A DNA stretch of 64,000 nucleotides. Source: Mycobacterium sp. 050128 (GTDB taxonomy: Bacteria > Actinomycetota > Actinomycetes > Mycobacteriales > Mycobacteriaceae). The stretch covers positions 3,534,001 through 3,598,000 of the forward strand of contig NZ_JAZGLW010000001.1 in NCBI RefSeq assembly GCF_036409155.1, in the 5' to 3' direction. Within the stretch, counting starts at the first letter, position 1. Each line of letters starts with the position of its first letter. Under the pieces are notes generated by a model, which did no database searches, was not told where the DNA came from, and saw only the letters and a list, made by a program, of their open reading frames with translations. Made by a program: the position numbers and the translations under genes. Positions 10,314 to 20,318 of this stretch are shown one piece after another.

Positions 10314-11913
10314 CGCGCCGCGGGCGCTGTCGCAGCTCGCCCGCCTCGATGTGCGGCTGGTCCCCGCCGCACTCACCGGCTGGATCGTCACCGCCTCGGG
10401 CATCGTGTGGCCGGTTGGCCGCGTGCTGGCCTGGTGCTGCGCCGCGTTGGTCGCCGCGGCCGCAACGCTGTCCTGGCATGCGGCGCGACGGGCCGCCCGA
10501 CCCCGGCGGCTGCGGGCCGTCACGGCCGGTCTGGTGGCGATCGGAGTGGTCGGCGCGGGATTCGGGTTCGCGATCGGACTGCGCGCCGACGCGGTGGCTC
10601 GGCATCCGATCACCGCGGCGTTCGGGACGGTCGCCGCGGTGACGGTGACGCCCAGCGAGAGCGCGCTGGCGCTGGGCGCGGGCCGGCTGATGTTTCGCGC
10701 CACCCTGCAACGGCTGCGCGACGACGAGATATCCGGGCGGGTCATCGTTTTCGCGCGGGCGTCGGACTTCGACGTGATGGTGGGCCAACCGTTGGCGTTC
10801 TCGGCGCGGATTAGCCGCCCCACCCGCCACGACCTGACCGTCGCGGTGCTCAACGCGGCGGGCCGGCCCGTCCCGGGCCGGGCGGGGGCGGTGCAGCGGG
10901 CCGCGCACGTGGTGCGCGACCGCTTTGCCGCCACCGCGCACGAAGTGCTGCCCGCCGCGCAGGCGGCGATGCTGCCGGCGCTGGTCCTGGGCGACACCTC
11001 GGCGCTCACCGCGGATACCGGCCGCGAATTCCGGGCGGCCGGCATGACGCACCTGACGGCCGTCTCGGGAGCCAACGTCACGATCGTGTGCGCCGCGGTG
11101 CTGTTCTCTGCCCGGCTCTTCGGTCCGCGGGCGGCCGTGCTGCTCGCCGGTGTGGCATTGGTGGCGTTCGTGATCGTCGTCCAACCGACCGCCAGCGTGT
11201 TGCGGGCAGCGGTGATGGGCGCCATCGCGCTGGCGGGGACGCTGACCGCACGCCGGCGGCAAGCGATTCCGGCGCTGTCGGCCACGGTGCTGCTATTGCT
11301 TGCCATCGCTCCCCAGCTCGCTGTCGACGCCGGTTTCGCGCTGTCGGTGCTGGCGACGGGCGCGCTGGTGGTCATCGCGCCGGTCTGGTCGCGTCGCCTG
11401 GCGGCCAAGGGCTGCCCTAAACCGCTCGCGGATGGGCTCGCGGTCGCGGTGGCGGCGCAGCTGGTCACCGCGCCCCTGGTTGCCGGCATCTCGGGACGGT
11501 TCAGCGTGGTGGCCGTCGCCGCCAATCTGGCCGCCGCGCCGGTCATCGCGCTCATCACCGTGCTCGGCAGCGCGGCGGCCGTCATGTGCGTGCTCTGGCT
11601 GCCGGGGGCACAGCTGCTGATGCGTTTCACCGGCCCGGAGGTGTGGTGGGTGTCGAAGGTGGCGCACATCGCGGCCGGTGCGCCCGCGGCCACCGTGCCG
11701 GTACCCGACGGCCTGGCCGGCGTGCTGCTGGTTTGCTGTGCCACCGCGCTGCTACTCACGCTCGCGGTGCTGCTGTGGCGACGGCCCTGGTTTCGCGCGT
11801 CGACCCGGGTGGCCGGGCTGGTCGCGGTGCTATGTGTGCTGGCCTGGTCGGCGTCCGAGCTGCTGGATCCCCGAGCGGATTGGTCGGCCCTTCGTGACAC
11901 CATCGTGGGGTGA
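10306..11913 (+). CDS. comEC: ComEC/Rec2-family DNA-uptake channel, short form
   Basis: 535 aa. A GTG start lies inside the end of comEA. Several N-terminal membrane helices are followed by an extracytoplasmic OB-like stretch and the competence domain with many helices; the conserved segment [13 protein letters not shown] is visible around residues 246-258. The C-terminal metallo-beta-lactamase domain of long ComEC proteins is absent, as I recall for the M. tuberculosis protein at this locus (Rv2414c). The predicted role is the inner-membrane pore for single-stranded DNA. The stop codon overlaps the holA start (GTGA), which suggests translational coupling. Confidence 0.9.
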   Translation: MSDAPRALSQLARLDVRLVPAALTGWIVTASGIVWPVGRVLAWCCAALVAAAATLSWHAARRAARPRRLRAVTAGLVAIGVVGAGFGFAIGLRADAVARHPITAAFGTVAAVTVTPSESALALGAGRLMFRATLQRLRDDEISGRVIVFARASDFDVMVGQPLAFSARISRPTRHDLTVAVLNAAGRPVPGRAGAVQRAAHVVRDRFAATAHEVLPAAQAAMLPALVLGDTSALTADTGREFRAAGMTHLTAVSGANVTIVCAAVLFSARLFGPRAAVLLAGVALVAFVIVVQPTASVLRAAVMGAIALAGTLTARRRQAIPALSATVLLLLAIAPQLAVDAGFALSVLATGALVVIAPVWSRRLAAKGCPKPLADGLAVAVAAQLVTAPLVAGISGRFSVVAVAANLAAAPVIALITVLGSAAAVMCVLWLPGAQLLMRFTGPEVWWVSKVAHIAAGAPAATVPVPDGLAGVLLVCCATALLLTLAVLLWRRPWFRASTRVAGLVAVLCVLAWSASELLDPRADWSALRDTIVG

Positions 11914-12878
11914 GTGAGGCATCGCCGTTGCACTTGGTCCTGGGCGACGAGGAACTACTGGTCGAGCGGGCCGTGGCGGACGTGCTGCGGGCGGCGCGCA
12001 AGCGCGCCGGCACCGACGACATCCCCGTCAACCACATGCGGGCCGGCGACGTCAGTACGTTCGAGCTCGCCGAGCTGCTGAGTCCGTCGCTGTTCGCCGA
12101 CGAACGCGTCGTCGTGCTGGAGGCCGCGGCCGAAGCGGGCAAGGACGCGGTCGCGATGATCGCCGCGGCGGCCGCCGACCTGCCGCCGGCCACGATGCTG
12201 GTGGTGGTGCATTCGGGTGGCGGGCGTGCCAAGGCGCTGGCCGACCAGCTGAAGTCGCTGGGCGCCGAGGTCCATCCCTGTGCGCGGATCACCAAGTTGA
12301 GCGAACGCACCGACTTCGTCCGCAAGGAGTTCCGCGCGCTGCGAGTCAAGGTCGACGAGGACACGGTCACCGCCCTGTTGGACGCCGTCGGATCCGACGT
12401 GCGCGAGCTCGCGTCGGCCTGTTCGCAGCTGGTCGCCGACACCGGCGGACAGGTCGATGAGGCCGCGGTGCGCCGCTATCACAGCGGCAAGGCCGAGGTG
12501 AAGGGGTTCGATATCGCGGACAAAGCCGTGGCCGGCGATGTCGCGGGCGCGGCCGAGGCACTGCGGTGGGCGATGATGCGCGGCGAGCCATTGGTGGTGC
12601 TGGCCGATGCACTGGCCGAAGCCATCCACACCATCGGGCGGGTCGGTCCGCTCTCCGGCGACCCGTACCGGCTGGCCGGGCAGCTGGGGATGCCGCCCTG
12701 GCGGGTGCAGAAGGCTCAGAAGCAGGCCCGGCGCTGGTCGCGCGACAGTGTGGCAACTGCGATGAAAGTGGTCGCCGAACTCAACGCCGACGTCAAGGGA
12801 GCCGCCGCGGACGCCGACTACGCGCTGGAATCAGCCGTCCGAAAGGTGGCCGAGCTGGTCGCCGACCGGGGCCGATAG
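11910..12878 (+). CDS. holA: DNA polymerase III delta subunit
   Basis: 322 aa, GTG start overlapping the comEC stop. The N-terminus [16 protein letters not shown] is the characteristic HolA opening. The AAA+-like delta fold follows, and the C-terminal collar domain includes [17 protein letters not shown]. Delta opens the beta sliding clamp within the clamp-loader complex during replication. The gene is the third of a tight comEA-comEC-holA operon, the same order as Rv2415c-Rv2413c. It ends 9 bases from the convergent rpsT. Confidence 0.95.
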   Translation: MSEASPLHLVLGDEELLVERAVADVLRAARKRAGTDDIPVNHMRAGDVSTFELAELLSPSLFADERVVVLEAAAEAGKDAVAMIAAAAADLPPATMLVVVHSGGGRAKALADQLKSLGAEVHPCARITKLSERTDFVRKEFRALRVKVDEDTVTALLDAVGSDVRELASACSQLVADTGGQVDEAAVRRYHSGKAEVKGFDIADKAVAGDVAGAAEALRWAMMRGEPLVVLADALAEAIHTIGRVGPLSGDPYRLAGQLGMPPWRVQKAQKQARRWSRDSVATAMKVVAELNADVKGAAADADYALESAVRKVAELVADRGR

Positions 12879-12887
12879 GCCCGGGGC

Positions 12888-13148
12888 TCAGATCTTGTTG
12901 AGGGACCGCGCCAGCGCCGACTTCTTGTTGGCGGCCTGGTTCTTGTGGATGACGCCCTTGGTGGCCGCCTTGTCCAGCTTGCGGTTGGTCGACACCAGCA
13001 ACTCCGCGGCCTTGTCCTTATCGCCGGCCTCGGCGGCCTCACGGAATGCGCGCACCGCGGTGCGCAGCGACGATTTCACCGACTTGTTGCGCAGTCGGGC
13101 GCTCTCGTTGGTCTTGATGCGCTTCTGCTGCGACTTGATGTTGGCCAC
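12888..13148 (-). CDS. rpsT: 30S ribosomal protein S20
   Basis: 86 aa, exactly the usual mycobacterial length, starting [15 protein letters not shown] with a GTG at 13146-13148. An AAGGAAA element lies just upstream of that start. The frame is open further upstream to 13208, but the extra residues do not resemble S20. The protein is lysine/arginine rich and ends [12 protein letters not shown], the standard S20 tail. It binds 16S rRNA early in 30S assembly. It is convergent with holA and divergent from the ATP-grasp operon. Confidence 0.97.
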   Translation of the reverse strand: MANIKSQQKRIKTNESARLRNKSVKSSLRTAVRAFREAAEAGDKDKAAELLVSTNRKLDKAATKGVIHKNQAANKKSALARSLNKI

Positions 13149-13307
13149 GCGGAAATTTCCTTCGTCGTTTTTGGTGTTTGCACGTGTTCGTCTCGGGGGG
13201 CGCCCCACACCCGATTGCGACTGCTCAGGTTAGCAGTCGGTTACGTTTTCTCCCAAAACGGGAACTCGTGGCCAGCCATAACGTCGATTTGAGGCAGCAT
13301 CCTTAAA

Positions 13308-15023
13308 GTGAGTCTTCCGAACCAGGTTGAAACAGCCAGGCGGGGTTCGCGCGGCGCTGCACAGGCGCTGGCGCGCTCCGAGCGCATTTTCCGCGGGTAC
13401 AACTCGTCGGACGCCTACGCGATGGCATTTGACGAAATGTTCGACGCGCAGGGCAACGTACGGGGTCCCTACAAGGGCATCTACGCCGAGCTGGCGCCAT
13501 CGGACGCCTCGGACCTGCGGGCCCGCGCCGACGCGTTGGCCCGCGCGTTCATCGACCAGGGCATTACCTTCTCGTTATCGGGCCAGGAACGGCCGTTTCC
13601 GCTGGACCTGGTGCCGCGGGTGATCTCCTCGGCCGAATGGAACCGGCTCGAGCGCGGCATCGTCCAACGGGTCAAAGCCCTGGAGATGTATCTCGACGAC
13701 ATCTACGGCGATCAGGAGATCCTGAACGACGGTGTGATTCCGCGTCGCCTGGTCACCTCCTGCGAGCACTTTCACCGCCAGGCAGTCGGCATTGTCCCGC
13801 CCAACGGCGTGCGCATCCACGTTGCCGGCATCGACCTGATCCGCGACGAGAAAGGCACCTGGCGGGTCCTCGAGGACAACCTGCGTTCGCCCTCGGGCGT
13901 GTCGTACGTCATGGAGAACCGGCGCACGATGGCGCGGGTGTTCCCGAACCTGTTCGCCACCCACCGGGTGCGTGCGGTCGACGACTACGCCTCGCACCTG
14001 CTGCGGGCGCTGCGCAATTCCGCGGCGACCAACGAGGCCGACCCGACCGTGGTGGTGCTGACCCCCGGCGTCTACAACTCCGCCTACTTCGAGCATTCGC
14101 TGCTCGCCCGGCAGATGGGTGTCGAACTGGTCGAGGGCCGCGACCTGTTCTGCCGCGACAACCAGGTGTACATGCGCACCACCGAGGGGGAGCGCCAGGT
14201 CGACGTCATCTATCGGCGCATCGACGACATCTTCCTCGACCCGCTGCAGTTCCGCGCCGACTCGGTGCTGGGGGTGGCCGGTCTGGTCAACGCCGCCCGC
14301 GCCGGCAACGTCGTGATCTCCAGCGCGATCGGCAACGGCGTCGGCGACGACAAGCTGGTCTACACCTACGTGCCGACCATGATCGAGTACTACCTCGGCG
14401 AGAAGCCGCTGCTGGCCAACGTGGACACCTACCGGTGCTGGCTCGACGACGAACGCGAGGAGGTGCTCGACCGGATCGACGAGCTGGTCATCAAGCCGGT
14501 CGAGGGATCCGGCGGGTACGGCATCGTGTTCGGCCCGGACGCTTCCGAGAAAGAATTGGCGGCCGTCAGCAAGAAGATTCGCGACGATCCCCGAAGTTGG
14601 ATCGCGCAGCCGATGATGGAGCTGTCCACCGTGCCGACGCGGATCGGCAACGCGCTGGCCCCGCGCTACGTCGACCTGCGACCGTTCGCTGTCAACGACG
14701 GCGACGACGTGTGGGTGCTGCCGGGCGGGTTGAGCCGGGTGGCCTTGGTCGAGGGCTCGCGGGTGGTCAACTCCAGCCAGGGCGGAGGCTCGAAAGACAC
14801 CTGGGTGCTGGCGCCGCGCACGTCGGGCGCGGATCGCGAGCTGGGCGCCGCCGAAGTCGTGCGGTCGTTGCCGAAGTCCATGTCGGATCCCGAGGCCGAC
14901 GACTCGGCGGGCTCGTCGCGTCAGCAGCCGCTGCACAGCGAGCAATCGCAGGAAGAGAAGCCGCCGAAAAAGCAAAAGCAAAAACAACAGCAGCAGCAGC
15001 AACACCAGAGGATGGTCCGCTGA
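13308..15023 (+). CDS. Circularly permuted ATP-grasp family protein (Rv2411c-like)
   Basis: 571 aa, GTG start. It belongs to the COG2308-type circularly permuted ATP-grasp family: SGVSYVMENRRTMARVFPN and KPVEGSGGYGIVFGP are family hallmarks. Such proteins are usually encoded with alpha-E and transglutaminase-like proteins, as here, where stop and start codons overlap (TGATG). The set is thought to make or modify a peptide-like product, but no reaction is established that I know of. The tail (about residues 545-571) is odd: a lysine/glutamine run encoded by CAA/CAG/AAG codons, probably disordered. It corresponds to Rv2411c by synteny. Confidence 0.93.
   Translation: MSLPNQVETARRGSRGAAQALARSERIFRGYNSSDAYAMAFDEMFDAQGNVRGPYKGIYAELAPSDASDLRARADALARAFIDQGITFSLSGQERPFPLDLVPRVISSAEWNRLERGIVQRVKALEMYLDDIYGDQEILNDGVIPRRLVTSCEHFHRQAVGIVPPNGVRIHVAGIDLIRDEKGTWRVLEDNLRSPSGVSYVMENRRTMARVFPNLFATHRVRAVDDYASHLLRALRNSAATNEADPTVVVLTPGVYNSAYFEHSLLARQMGVELVEGRDLFCRDNQVYMRTTEGERQVDVIYRRIDDIFLDPLQFRADSVLGVAGLVNAARAGNVVISSAIGNGVGDDKLVYTYVPTMIEYYLGEKPLLANVDTYRCWLDDEREEVLDRIDELVIKPVEGSGGYGIVFGPDASEKELAAVSKKIRDDPRSWIAQPMMELSTVPTRIGNALAPRYVDLRPFAVNDGDDVWVLPGGLSRVALVEGSRVVNSSQGGGSKDTWVLAPRTSGADRELGAAEVVRSLPKSMSDPEADDSAGSSRQQPLHSEQSQEEKPPKKQKQKQQQQQQHQRMVR
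14967..15008 (+). repeat. Low-complexity AAG/CAA/CAG codon run
   Basis: The last part of the ATP-grasp gene is a purine-rich, locally A-rich run of AAA/AAG and CAA/CAG codons. It encodes alternating Lys and Gln, then six Gln in a row. It differs strongly in composition from the G+C-rich DNA around it and looks like a slippage-prone microsatellite that has expanded in frame. Confidence 0.8.
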
Positions 15024-16000
15024 TGTTGGCCCGAAATGCCGAGGCGCTCTACTGGATTGGCCGTTATGTCGAGCGGGCCGATGACACCGCGCGCATTCTG
15101 GATGTGGCGCTGCACCAGTTGCTGGAGGACTCCAGCGTCGACCCCGACCAGGCGTCCCGGCTGCTGTTGCGCGTGCTCGGCATCGAGGCGCCGGAGCAGG
15201 ATTTGGACGTCTGGTCGTTGACCGACATGGTGGCCTACAGCACCGACAACAAGGGCGGTTCCTCGATCGTCGACGCAATCACAGCGGCGCGCGAAAACGC
15301 CAAGTCGGCGCGCGAGGTGACATCCAGCGAAATCTGGGAATGCCTCAACACCACCTACCACGCCCTGCCCGAACGCGAACGTGCCGCCAAACGCCTTGGG
15401 CCACACGAGTTTCTGTCTTTCATCGAGGGCAGGGCCGCGATGTTCGCCGGTCTGGCGGACTCGACGCTTTCGCGTGACGACGGATACCGATTCATGTTGT
15501 TGGGCCGCGCTATTGAGCGCGTCGACATGACGGTGCGGCTCTTGCTGTCTCGGGTGGGGGACAGCGCGTCCTCGCCGGCCTGGGTAACCCTGCTGCGCTC
15601 GGCGGGCGCTCACGACACCTATCTGCGTACCTATCGCGGGGTGCTGGACGCCGGCCGGGTGGTCGAGTTCATGATGCTCGACCGATTGTTCCCGCGGTCG
15701 GTGTTCTACTCGCTGAAGCTCGCCGAAGAAAGCATCGAAGAGTTGGTGCGTAATCCGATGAGCCGGGTGGGGGCCACCGCCGAGGCGCAGCGACTGCTCG
15801 GACAGGCCCGCAGCGAACTGGAATTCCTGCCGCCGGGGGTATTGCTCGACACGCTCGAGACTCGTCTGGCCGGTCTGCAGACGACCTGCCGAGATGTCGG
15901 AGATGCGTTGTCCCAACAGTACTTCCATGTCACGCCGTGGGTGGCGTGGTCGGATGCGGGGAATAGCGCCAGCCTGGTCGCCCGGAACGGCGATACCTGA
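15023..16000 (+). CDS. Alpha-E domain protein (Rv2410c-like)
   Basis: 325 aa. The start ATG overlaps the previous stop (TGATG). The opening LARNAEALYWIGRYVERADD is the signature of the alpha-E family (COG2307), an all-helical domain with conserved glutamates (RAIERVDMTVRLLLSR near residue 170). These proteins are found almost only beside circularly permuted ATP-grasp and transglutaminase-like proteins, and the three probably act together in the cytoplasm. A longer frame extends far upstream but lies inside the ATP-grasp gene and is not coding. Confidence 0.92.
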   Translation: MLARNAEALYWIGRYVERADDTARILDVALHQLLEDSSVDPDQASRLLLRVLGIEAPEQDLDVWSLTDMVAYSTDNKGGSSIVDAITAARENAKSAREVTSSEIWECLNTTYHALPERERAAKRLGPHEFLSFIEGRAAMFAGLADSTLSRDDGYRFMLLGRAIERVDMTVRLLLSRVGDSASSPAWVTLLRSAGAHDTYLRTYRGVLDAGRVVEFMMLDRLFPRSVFYSLKLAEESIEELVRNPMSRVGATAEAQRLLGQARSELEFLPPGVLLDTLETRLAGLQTTCRDVGDALSQQYFHVTPWVAWSDAGNSASLVARNGDT

Positions 16001-16839
16001 TGTGGCGGCTTCGCGTGGTGCACACGACCGGGTTCGCCTACCAATCGGCGGTGACCGCGTCCTATAACGAGGCCAGGCTTACCCCGAGTTCAGACACCCG
16101 GCAAAACGTCATCCTCAACCGGATCGAAACCATTCCGGCAACCCGGTCCTACCGGTACATCGACTACTGGGGCACCGCCGTCACCGCGTTCGACTTGCAC
16201 GCGCCGCACACCGATCTAACGGTGACGTCGTCATCGGTCGTCGAGACCGAACAGCCGGAGCCGGCCGCGAAGGATGTCAGCTTCAAGGACCTGCAGTCCG
16301 CCGCGGTGATCGACCGGTTCGACGAATTTCTGCAGCCCACCGACTACACCCCGGCAAGCAAGCGGCTTAGCTCCGTCGGCAAGAAGATCATCAAAAGCCA
16401 TGAGCCACAGGAAGCCGTGATCGCCGCGGCCAACTGGGTGCACGGCGAGCTGGAATACCTTCCGGGGACCACCGGCGTGCACACGCCCGGGATCGAGGCG
16501 CTCAAGGCGGGCAAGGGTGTCTGCCAGGACTTCGTTCACCTGTCGCTAATGCTGTTGCGTGAGATGGGAATTCCGGCCCGCTACGTATCGGGTTATTTAC
16601 ACCCCAAACGGAACGCCGTCGTCGGGGACACCGTGGACGGTAGAAGCCACGCGTGGATTCAGGCCTGGACGGGTGGGTGGTGGAACTACGACCCCACCAA
16701 CGACACCGAGATCACCGAGCAATACGTCAGCGTCGGGGTCGGCCGTGACTACACCGATGTGTCCCCGTTGAAGGGCATCTTCTCGGGGCGGGGCGCAACC
16801 GACCTCGACGTCGTCGTCGAGGTCACCCGACTGGCCTAG
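16000..16839 (+). CDS. Transglutaminase-like cysteine protease-fold protein (Rv2409c-like)
   Basis: 279 aa, again joined by TGATG to the gene before. The N-terminal beta-rich domain (about 1-110, HTTGFAYQSAVTASYNEARL) is the usual partner of bacterial transglutaminase-like domains. The core has the catalytic Cys in GKGVCQDFVHLSL (about residue 174), His in DGRSHAWIQAW and Asp in WWNYDPTND. This triad predicts peptidase or amidotransferase activity. It is the last gene of the three-gene ATP-grasp/alpha-E/transglutaminase operon. Confidence 0.93.
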   Translation: MWRLRVVHTTGFAYQSAVTASYNEARLTPSSDTRQNVILNRIETIPATRSYRYIDYWGTAVTAFDLHAPHTDLTVTSSSVVETEQPEPAAKDVSFKDLQSAAVIDRFDEFLQPTDYTPASKRLSSVGKKIIKSHEPQEAVIAAANWVHGELEYLPGTTGVHTPGIEALKAGKGVCQDFVHLSLMLLREMGIPARYVSGYLHPKRNAVVGDTVDGRSHAWIQAWTGGWWNYDPTNDTEITEQYVSVGVGRDYTDVSPLKGIFSGRGATDLDVVVEVTRLA

Positions 16840-17008
16840 CGGCATCCGATCGGCGATCGCATGATCGCACTGCGTCGGGGGCCTTGCTGCATTACGATGA
16901 GCCTCGCCCGCCTGGCCCAGCAAATGCTGACGAGTGCATTTTCGGCCCGGCCGATTGCTTCACCGTGGTTCTCGTGATGATCGCTTCGGCGCCGAAGGAG
17001 AGTCGTTC

Positions 17009-18463
17009 ATGGCTGAGATGCTGAAGGTCGAGTACGACGAGCTGATGGCCCGGGCCGCCGAACTCGAGGTCCCGCTGCCTGCCCCGCCGCCAGACAGCGC
17101 GCGGCCTCCCTGCGCCATTTCTTTTGTCGTGGATTCCGGCACACAGCTGGATTATTCCGCCAGCGCGATTCGCGAAAGTATTAAACGCGCCGAACAGGAA
17201 TATCTGGTGTTGGCGGAATCGCTGCGAAACGCGGCGCTGGCCTACGAGGAAGCCGATCAGGCGGCCGCGGACGCCCTCACCGAGGGGTCTTCCACCACGC
17301 CCGAGTCCGCGAGCACGCCTCCTGCGCAGAAAACCGGAGGAGGCGAAAGTTTCGCGGCGCCACCGGAAATACCCGGATATGACGGCTATTACGACCTCAG
17401 GCAGGCGATCGAGGATATCGAGGCTCCCGACCAGGGCCCGGCGTACACCAAGTTCGAGGCCGACTGGAACAGCTATGTGTTGGCGCTGCAATCGGATGCC
17501 GTGATGCAGCGGTTCCGCCCCTTCGAGTATTGGGAGGGCGAGTCCGCGGCCGCGGTCGAAGCCAACTTCGAACAGCAGAAGAAGTGGTTGGTCCAATTGG
17601 GCAATAGCTCGTGCTTCCAGATTGCCAGTCAAGCCAGAGGCGTTGTGGATGCCCACAAATGGGCCGTCACCGTCCACCCCACGTCCTACGACCTGTACAT
17701 CACCGACTACTGGTACGACGAGTACGGGAGGAGGGGAGACATCACCAGACAGAGTGAAGTTCTGACGTGGTACGTGGACATGCAGGAAAGGTCGGAGACG
17801 GTGCTGGCCGATTACAACCAGCGTGCCGCCGTCCCGTTGTCGCTGGTGTATCCCTCCAATCCGCCGGCCGCGGTCACCGTCAACGCGCCCCTTCAGATAC
17901 CGGATAACGCCGGCGAGATCATCCGCGGCGCTATCGGCGGTGTTGTCGGCGCGGAGACCGGGGGTGCCAACCCCGGGGCACTTGCGTCGCAGCTGGGCAA
18001 CGCCAACGTCGCGGACACCGTGAGCAGCCTCAGCGACATGGCGTCCAGCCAAACCAGTACGGCCAGCGACCCGTTCGCCGAGACTGCGCCGCCCCCACTG
18101 CCGACGGGAGTGCCCGGACTGTCGGCGGGCGCAGGGGTCAAGCCGGCGTCGTTCGGGGGCGGCGGCATGCCGTCGATGCCGTTGCAGTCCGCGACGGACG
18201 CCGGAGCGGGCTCGGGCGGTTCGACACGACCCGCGGCCAGCGGGGTTGGCGCCGGCCCGGGCGCGGGCGGCGCGATGGCCGGCCGCGGCGCAATGGGCGG
18301 TGGGATGCCGATGGGCGCCGGCGCGGGCCAGGGCCAGGGAAAGGACAGCAAGGCCAAGCGTTACGGCGACGAAGAGGAGCTCTACACCGAAGATCGACCG
18401 TGGACTTCGTCGGTCGTCGGAAGTCGCCGTCGCAACGAAGCCTCGGACGACGGCCCCAAATGA
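17009..18463 (+). CDS. espB: EspB-like ESX-1 secreted protein (paralogue outside the ESX-1 locus)
   Basis: 484 aa. I chose the ATG at 17009 because AAGGAG sits just upstream and MAEMLKVEYDELMARAAELE aligns with the EspB N-terminus. EspB has a fused PE/PPE-like fold. Here the type VII export motif YxxxD is YEEAD (residues 79-83) and the WxG turn is WEG (175-177). A Gly/Ala/Met-rich low-complexity region follows. The tail has LYTEDRPWTSSVVGSRRR, very like the end of EspB, which is processed by the mycosin protease in characterised species. The role by homology is a secreted, oligomer-forming ESX-1 substrate. It leads an operon of Esp-like genes. No eccB-E, esxA/B or mycP is in the window, so secretion must rely on components elsewhere. 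Confidence 0.88.
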   Translation: MAEMLKVEYDELMARAAELEVPLPAPPPDSARPPCAISFVVDSGTQLDYSASAIRESIKRAEQEYLVLAESLRNAALAYEEADQAAADALTEGSSTTPESASTPPAQKTGGGESFAAPPEIPGYDGYYDLRQAIEDIEAPDQGPAYTKFEADWNSYVLALQSDAVMQRFRPFEYWEGESAAAVEANFEQQKKWLVQLGNSSCFQIASQARGVVDAHKWAVTVHPTSYDLYITDYWYDEYGRRGDITRQSEVLTWYVDMQERSETVLADYNQRAAVPLSLVYPSNPPAAVTVNAPLQIPDNAGEIIRGAIGGVVGAETGGANPGALASQLGNANVADTVSSLSDMASSQTSTASDPFAETAPPPLPTGVPGLSAGAGVKPASFGGGGMPSMPLQSATDAGAGSGGSTRPAASGVGAGPGAGGAMAGRGAMGGGMPMGAGAGQGQGKDSKAKRYGDEEELYTEDRPWTSSVVGSRRRNEASDDGPK

Positions 18464-18658
18464 CCCCGCGCCGTGCCACGCCTATGCGTGTCGAAGCGGT
18501 GAACGCGAATCGACGCCGTCATTTCAGCCGGGTGGCGTGCGGATGTCGAATGGTTAAAGTGACTGGCGCAGTAAGAAATTCGTGCAGCGCGGCAAGTCGG
18601 AGCTGCTGTTAAGCTCCATCCGAGAATGCCCGCAGGTTGTACTACGTTTCGGAAGTAG

Positions 18659-19906
18659 GTGGCGGTGCCTAAGGTTTCAGATGTTGCGAAAGTTCCCTTC
18701 ACCGGGATCACAATGGTCAAAGGGTACGCAACGGGCAATTACAAGGACGCCGTCGCGAACACCATCCTCCTCGCTGGGCAGCTCGGTTGGGCGGTCGGGA
18801 AATACGGCCCGCCCAGTATCTTCGGCAAGAAATTGAACGACAAATGGACCGAAAAGTACAAGGATGGATTCGCGAAGGAAGTATACCTTCTCGAGCTTGG
18901 CATTCAGCTCTGTCAGCTGCTGACGATTTTGCATGGCAGCGCCACGGATAAGGGTCAGTATTACGAGCTGGGTGCGAGTAATTTCGAGCTGGCATGGGAA
19001 AACCTCAAAGACGCCACCGCGAGCGCATCGTCCTGGTCGGGTGCTTCGGCCGATGCCTACAACGCGCGAAACGCTGAGCAAATGGATTGGGCTGTGGCGA
19101 TGTCCGGCCTCGACTCTCAGATCGCAGCGATCTTGGCGAGGGAAGCCGATGACATCAAAAACTCGAAGCTCAACCTCACGTACTGCAGGGCCGGGTTTAC
19201 CGCAGCCATTCCGGTCGCCGTTATGCTGAGACTATATAGTCCACCGGTTTCATGGGTTTTCCAGATAACGACATTTACGGTTGTGATGACGGCCGCCATT
19301 GCCACCACTGACATCATGCGGATGACGTCGGAAGACAATGCGGCAGAAATAGCCGGCATAGAGCTGCAATACCGTGCCATCGCCGAAGCCGCGGTGGTGA
19401 AAGGTTCCGCTGGTGCGCCGGCGCCCAAGCTAGCGCCCGCGCCAAGGTCCACCGCTGCGCAGTTCGACGCCCCCGACGGCGCCGCGTCGTCGACCGGGCG
19501 GGACATGCCGGCGACGGCGTCCAGCGGCTCCGGCCGGCAACTCGCTTCGGCGGGCGCCACAAACACCGGTGACGGCGCAACTTCTGCGGGTTATTCGCCA
19601 ACGGAGCACGCTGCGGCTGCGGCATTGGCACCCCAAGGCGCGCCGCCGAGTGGCACGCGGTCGTACCCGGTGGCCGGGGTGAGTCAGCCGACCAGGCCAT
19701 CAGGTTCTCGGGCCGCAGCTGAGTCGGGCACGCCCCGGCAAGGCGCCGGGGCACAGGGCGCAGCTGCCCAGGCGGCCGTCGACGAAGACGTCCCCGGCCA
19801 GGATTTCCAAACGGCTGGCGCGGGCGGCGAGGGTGTAGAGCGGGCGCCCGTCGACACGACCGCCGGCATCGCCCCACCGGCGCAAGAAGCGCGTCCGTCG
19901 AAGTAG
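18659..19906 (+). CDS. EspA/EspE-like ESX-1 secretion-associated protein
   Basis: 415 aa, GTG start at 18659 (an alternative GTG lies two codons later). The N-terminal half is an EspA/EspE-like helical domain with WSG (residues 126-128) as the WxG turn, followed by two hydrophobic segments (about 185-225). The C-terminal half is Ala/Ser/Pro/Gly-rich and probably disordered. DNA at 18661-18720 and at 19201-19260 is only 31/60 G+C by hand count, well below the neighbours. In characterised mycobacteria EspA and EspE are ESX-1 substrates co-secreted with EspC or EspF partners, and an EspC/F-like gene follows directly here. I cannot say whether it is closer to EspA or EspE. Confidence 0.82.
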   Translation: MAVPKVSDVAKVPFTGITMVKGYATGNYKDAVANTILLAGQLGWAVGKYGPPSIFGKKLNDKWTEKYKDGFAKEVYLLELGIQLCQLLTILHGSATDKGQYYELGASNFELAWENLKDATASASSWSGASADAYNARNAEQMDWAVAMSGLDSQIAAILAREADDIKNSKLNLTYCRAGFTAAIPVAVMLRLYSPPVSWVFQITTFTVVMTAAIATTDIMRMTSEDNAAEIAGIELQYRAIAEAAVVKGSAGAPAPKLAPAPRSTAAQFDAPDGAASSTGRDMPATASSGSGRQLASAGATNTGDGATSAGYSPTEHAAAAALAPQGAPPSGTRSYPVAGVSQPTRPSGSRAAAESGTPRQGAGAQGAAAQAAVDEDVPGQDFQTAGAGGEGVERAPVDTTAGIAPPAQEARPSK

Positions 19907-19933
19907 GGCATTGAGCGTCGAGGAGAGCCAGAC

Positions 19934-20251
19934 ATGACAGAGTCGTTGAACGTAACCCCAAGCTACTTAAAGGAATTGGCGAGCGAGCAGGACGAGGCCG
20001 CGGCGAAAATTAACGAAGCGAGCCAGGTGGTCGACGGGACGGCCAAGAAGCTGTGGTTCGACCACGGTCCAATCTGCTTCAATTCGGTAAACGCCATGAT
20101 GAGTGCGGAGCAAGAACGCCTCAACGCGTGCAGCCACATGATCGCCGTATCCAACGACCTCGCCGGAAAATTGCGTGCCGGCGCGACCGAATTCGAGAGC
20201 ACCAACGAGCAGTCCGCCGCGAATCTCGGTCAACAGATGCTGCCCGGTTAA
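19934..20251 (+). CDS. EspC/EspF-like small ESX-1 secretion-associated protein
   Basis: 105 aa, the family length for EspC and EspF (about 100 aa). A GAGGAGAGCC ribosome-binding stretch precedes the ATG. MTESLNVTPSYLKELASEQD at the start and FDHGPICFNSVNAMM in the middle match the family pattern (helix, then THGP/S-x-C/T-x-x-F/N). EspC is known to be co-dependent with EspA, and EspF is paired with EspE; the gene order here repeats that pairing, with 27 bases between the genes. The general YxxxD/E export signal is not obvious at the C-terminus, which is a difference from classical EspC. Confidence 0.85.
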   Translation: MTESLNVTPSYLKELASEQDEAAAKINEASQVVDGTAKKLWFDHGPICFNSVNAMMSAEQERLNACSHMIAVSNDLAGKLRAGATEFESTNEQSAANLGQQMLPG

Positions 20252-20318
20252 GCACCGATCCTCAACCGCCGTTGCTGGCACGCATCGACCGGCCAGCAGT
20301 TCAGAAGGAGACGCCAGA

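Noticed and set aside
9309..11933. 874-codon open frame on the minus strand opposite comEA/comEC
   Set aside because: Low-complexity Ala/Ser/Thr product opposite well-identified genes; a high-G+C shadow.
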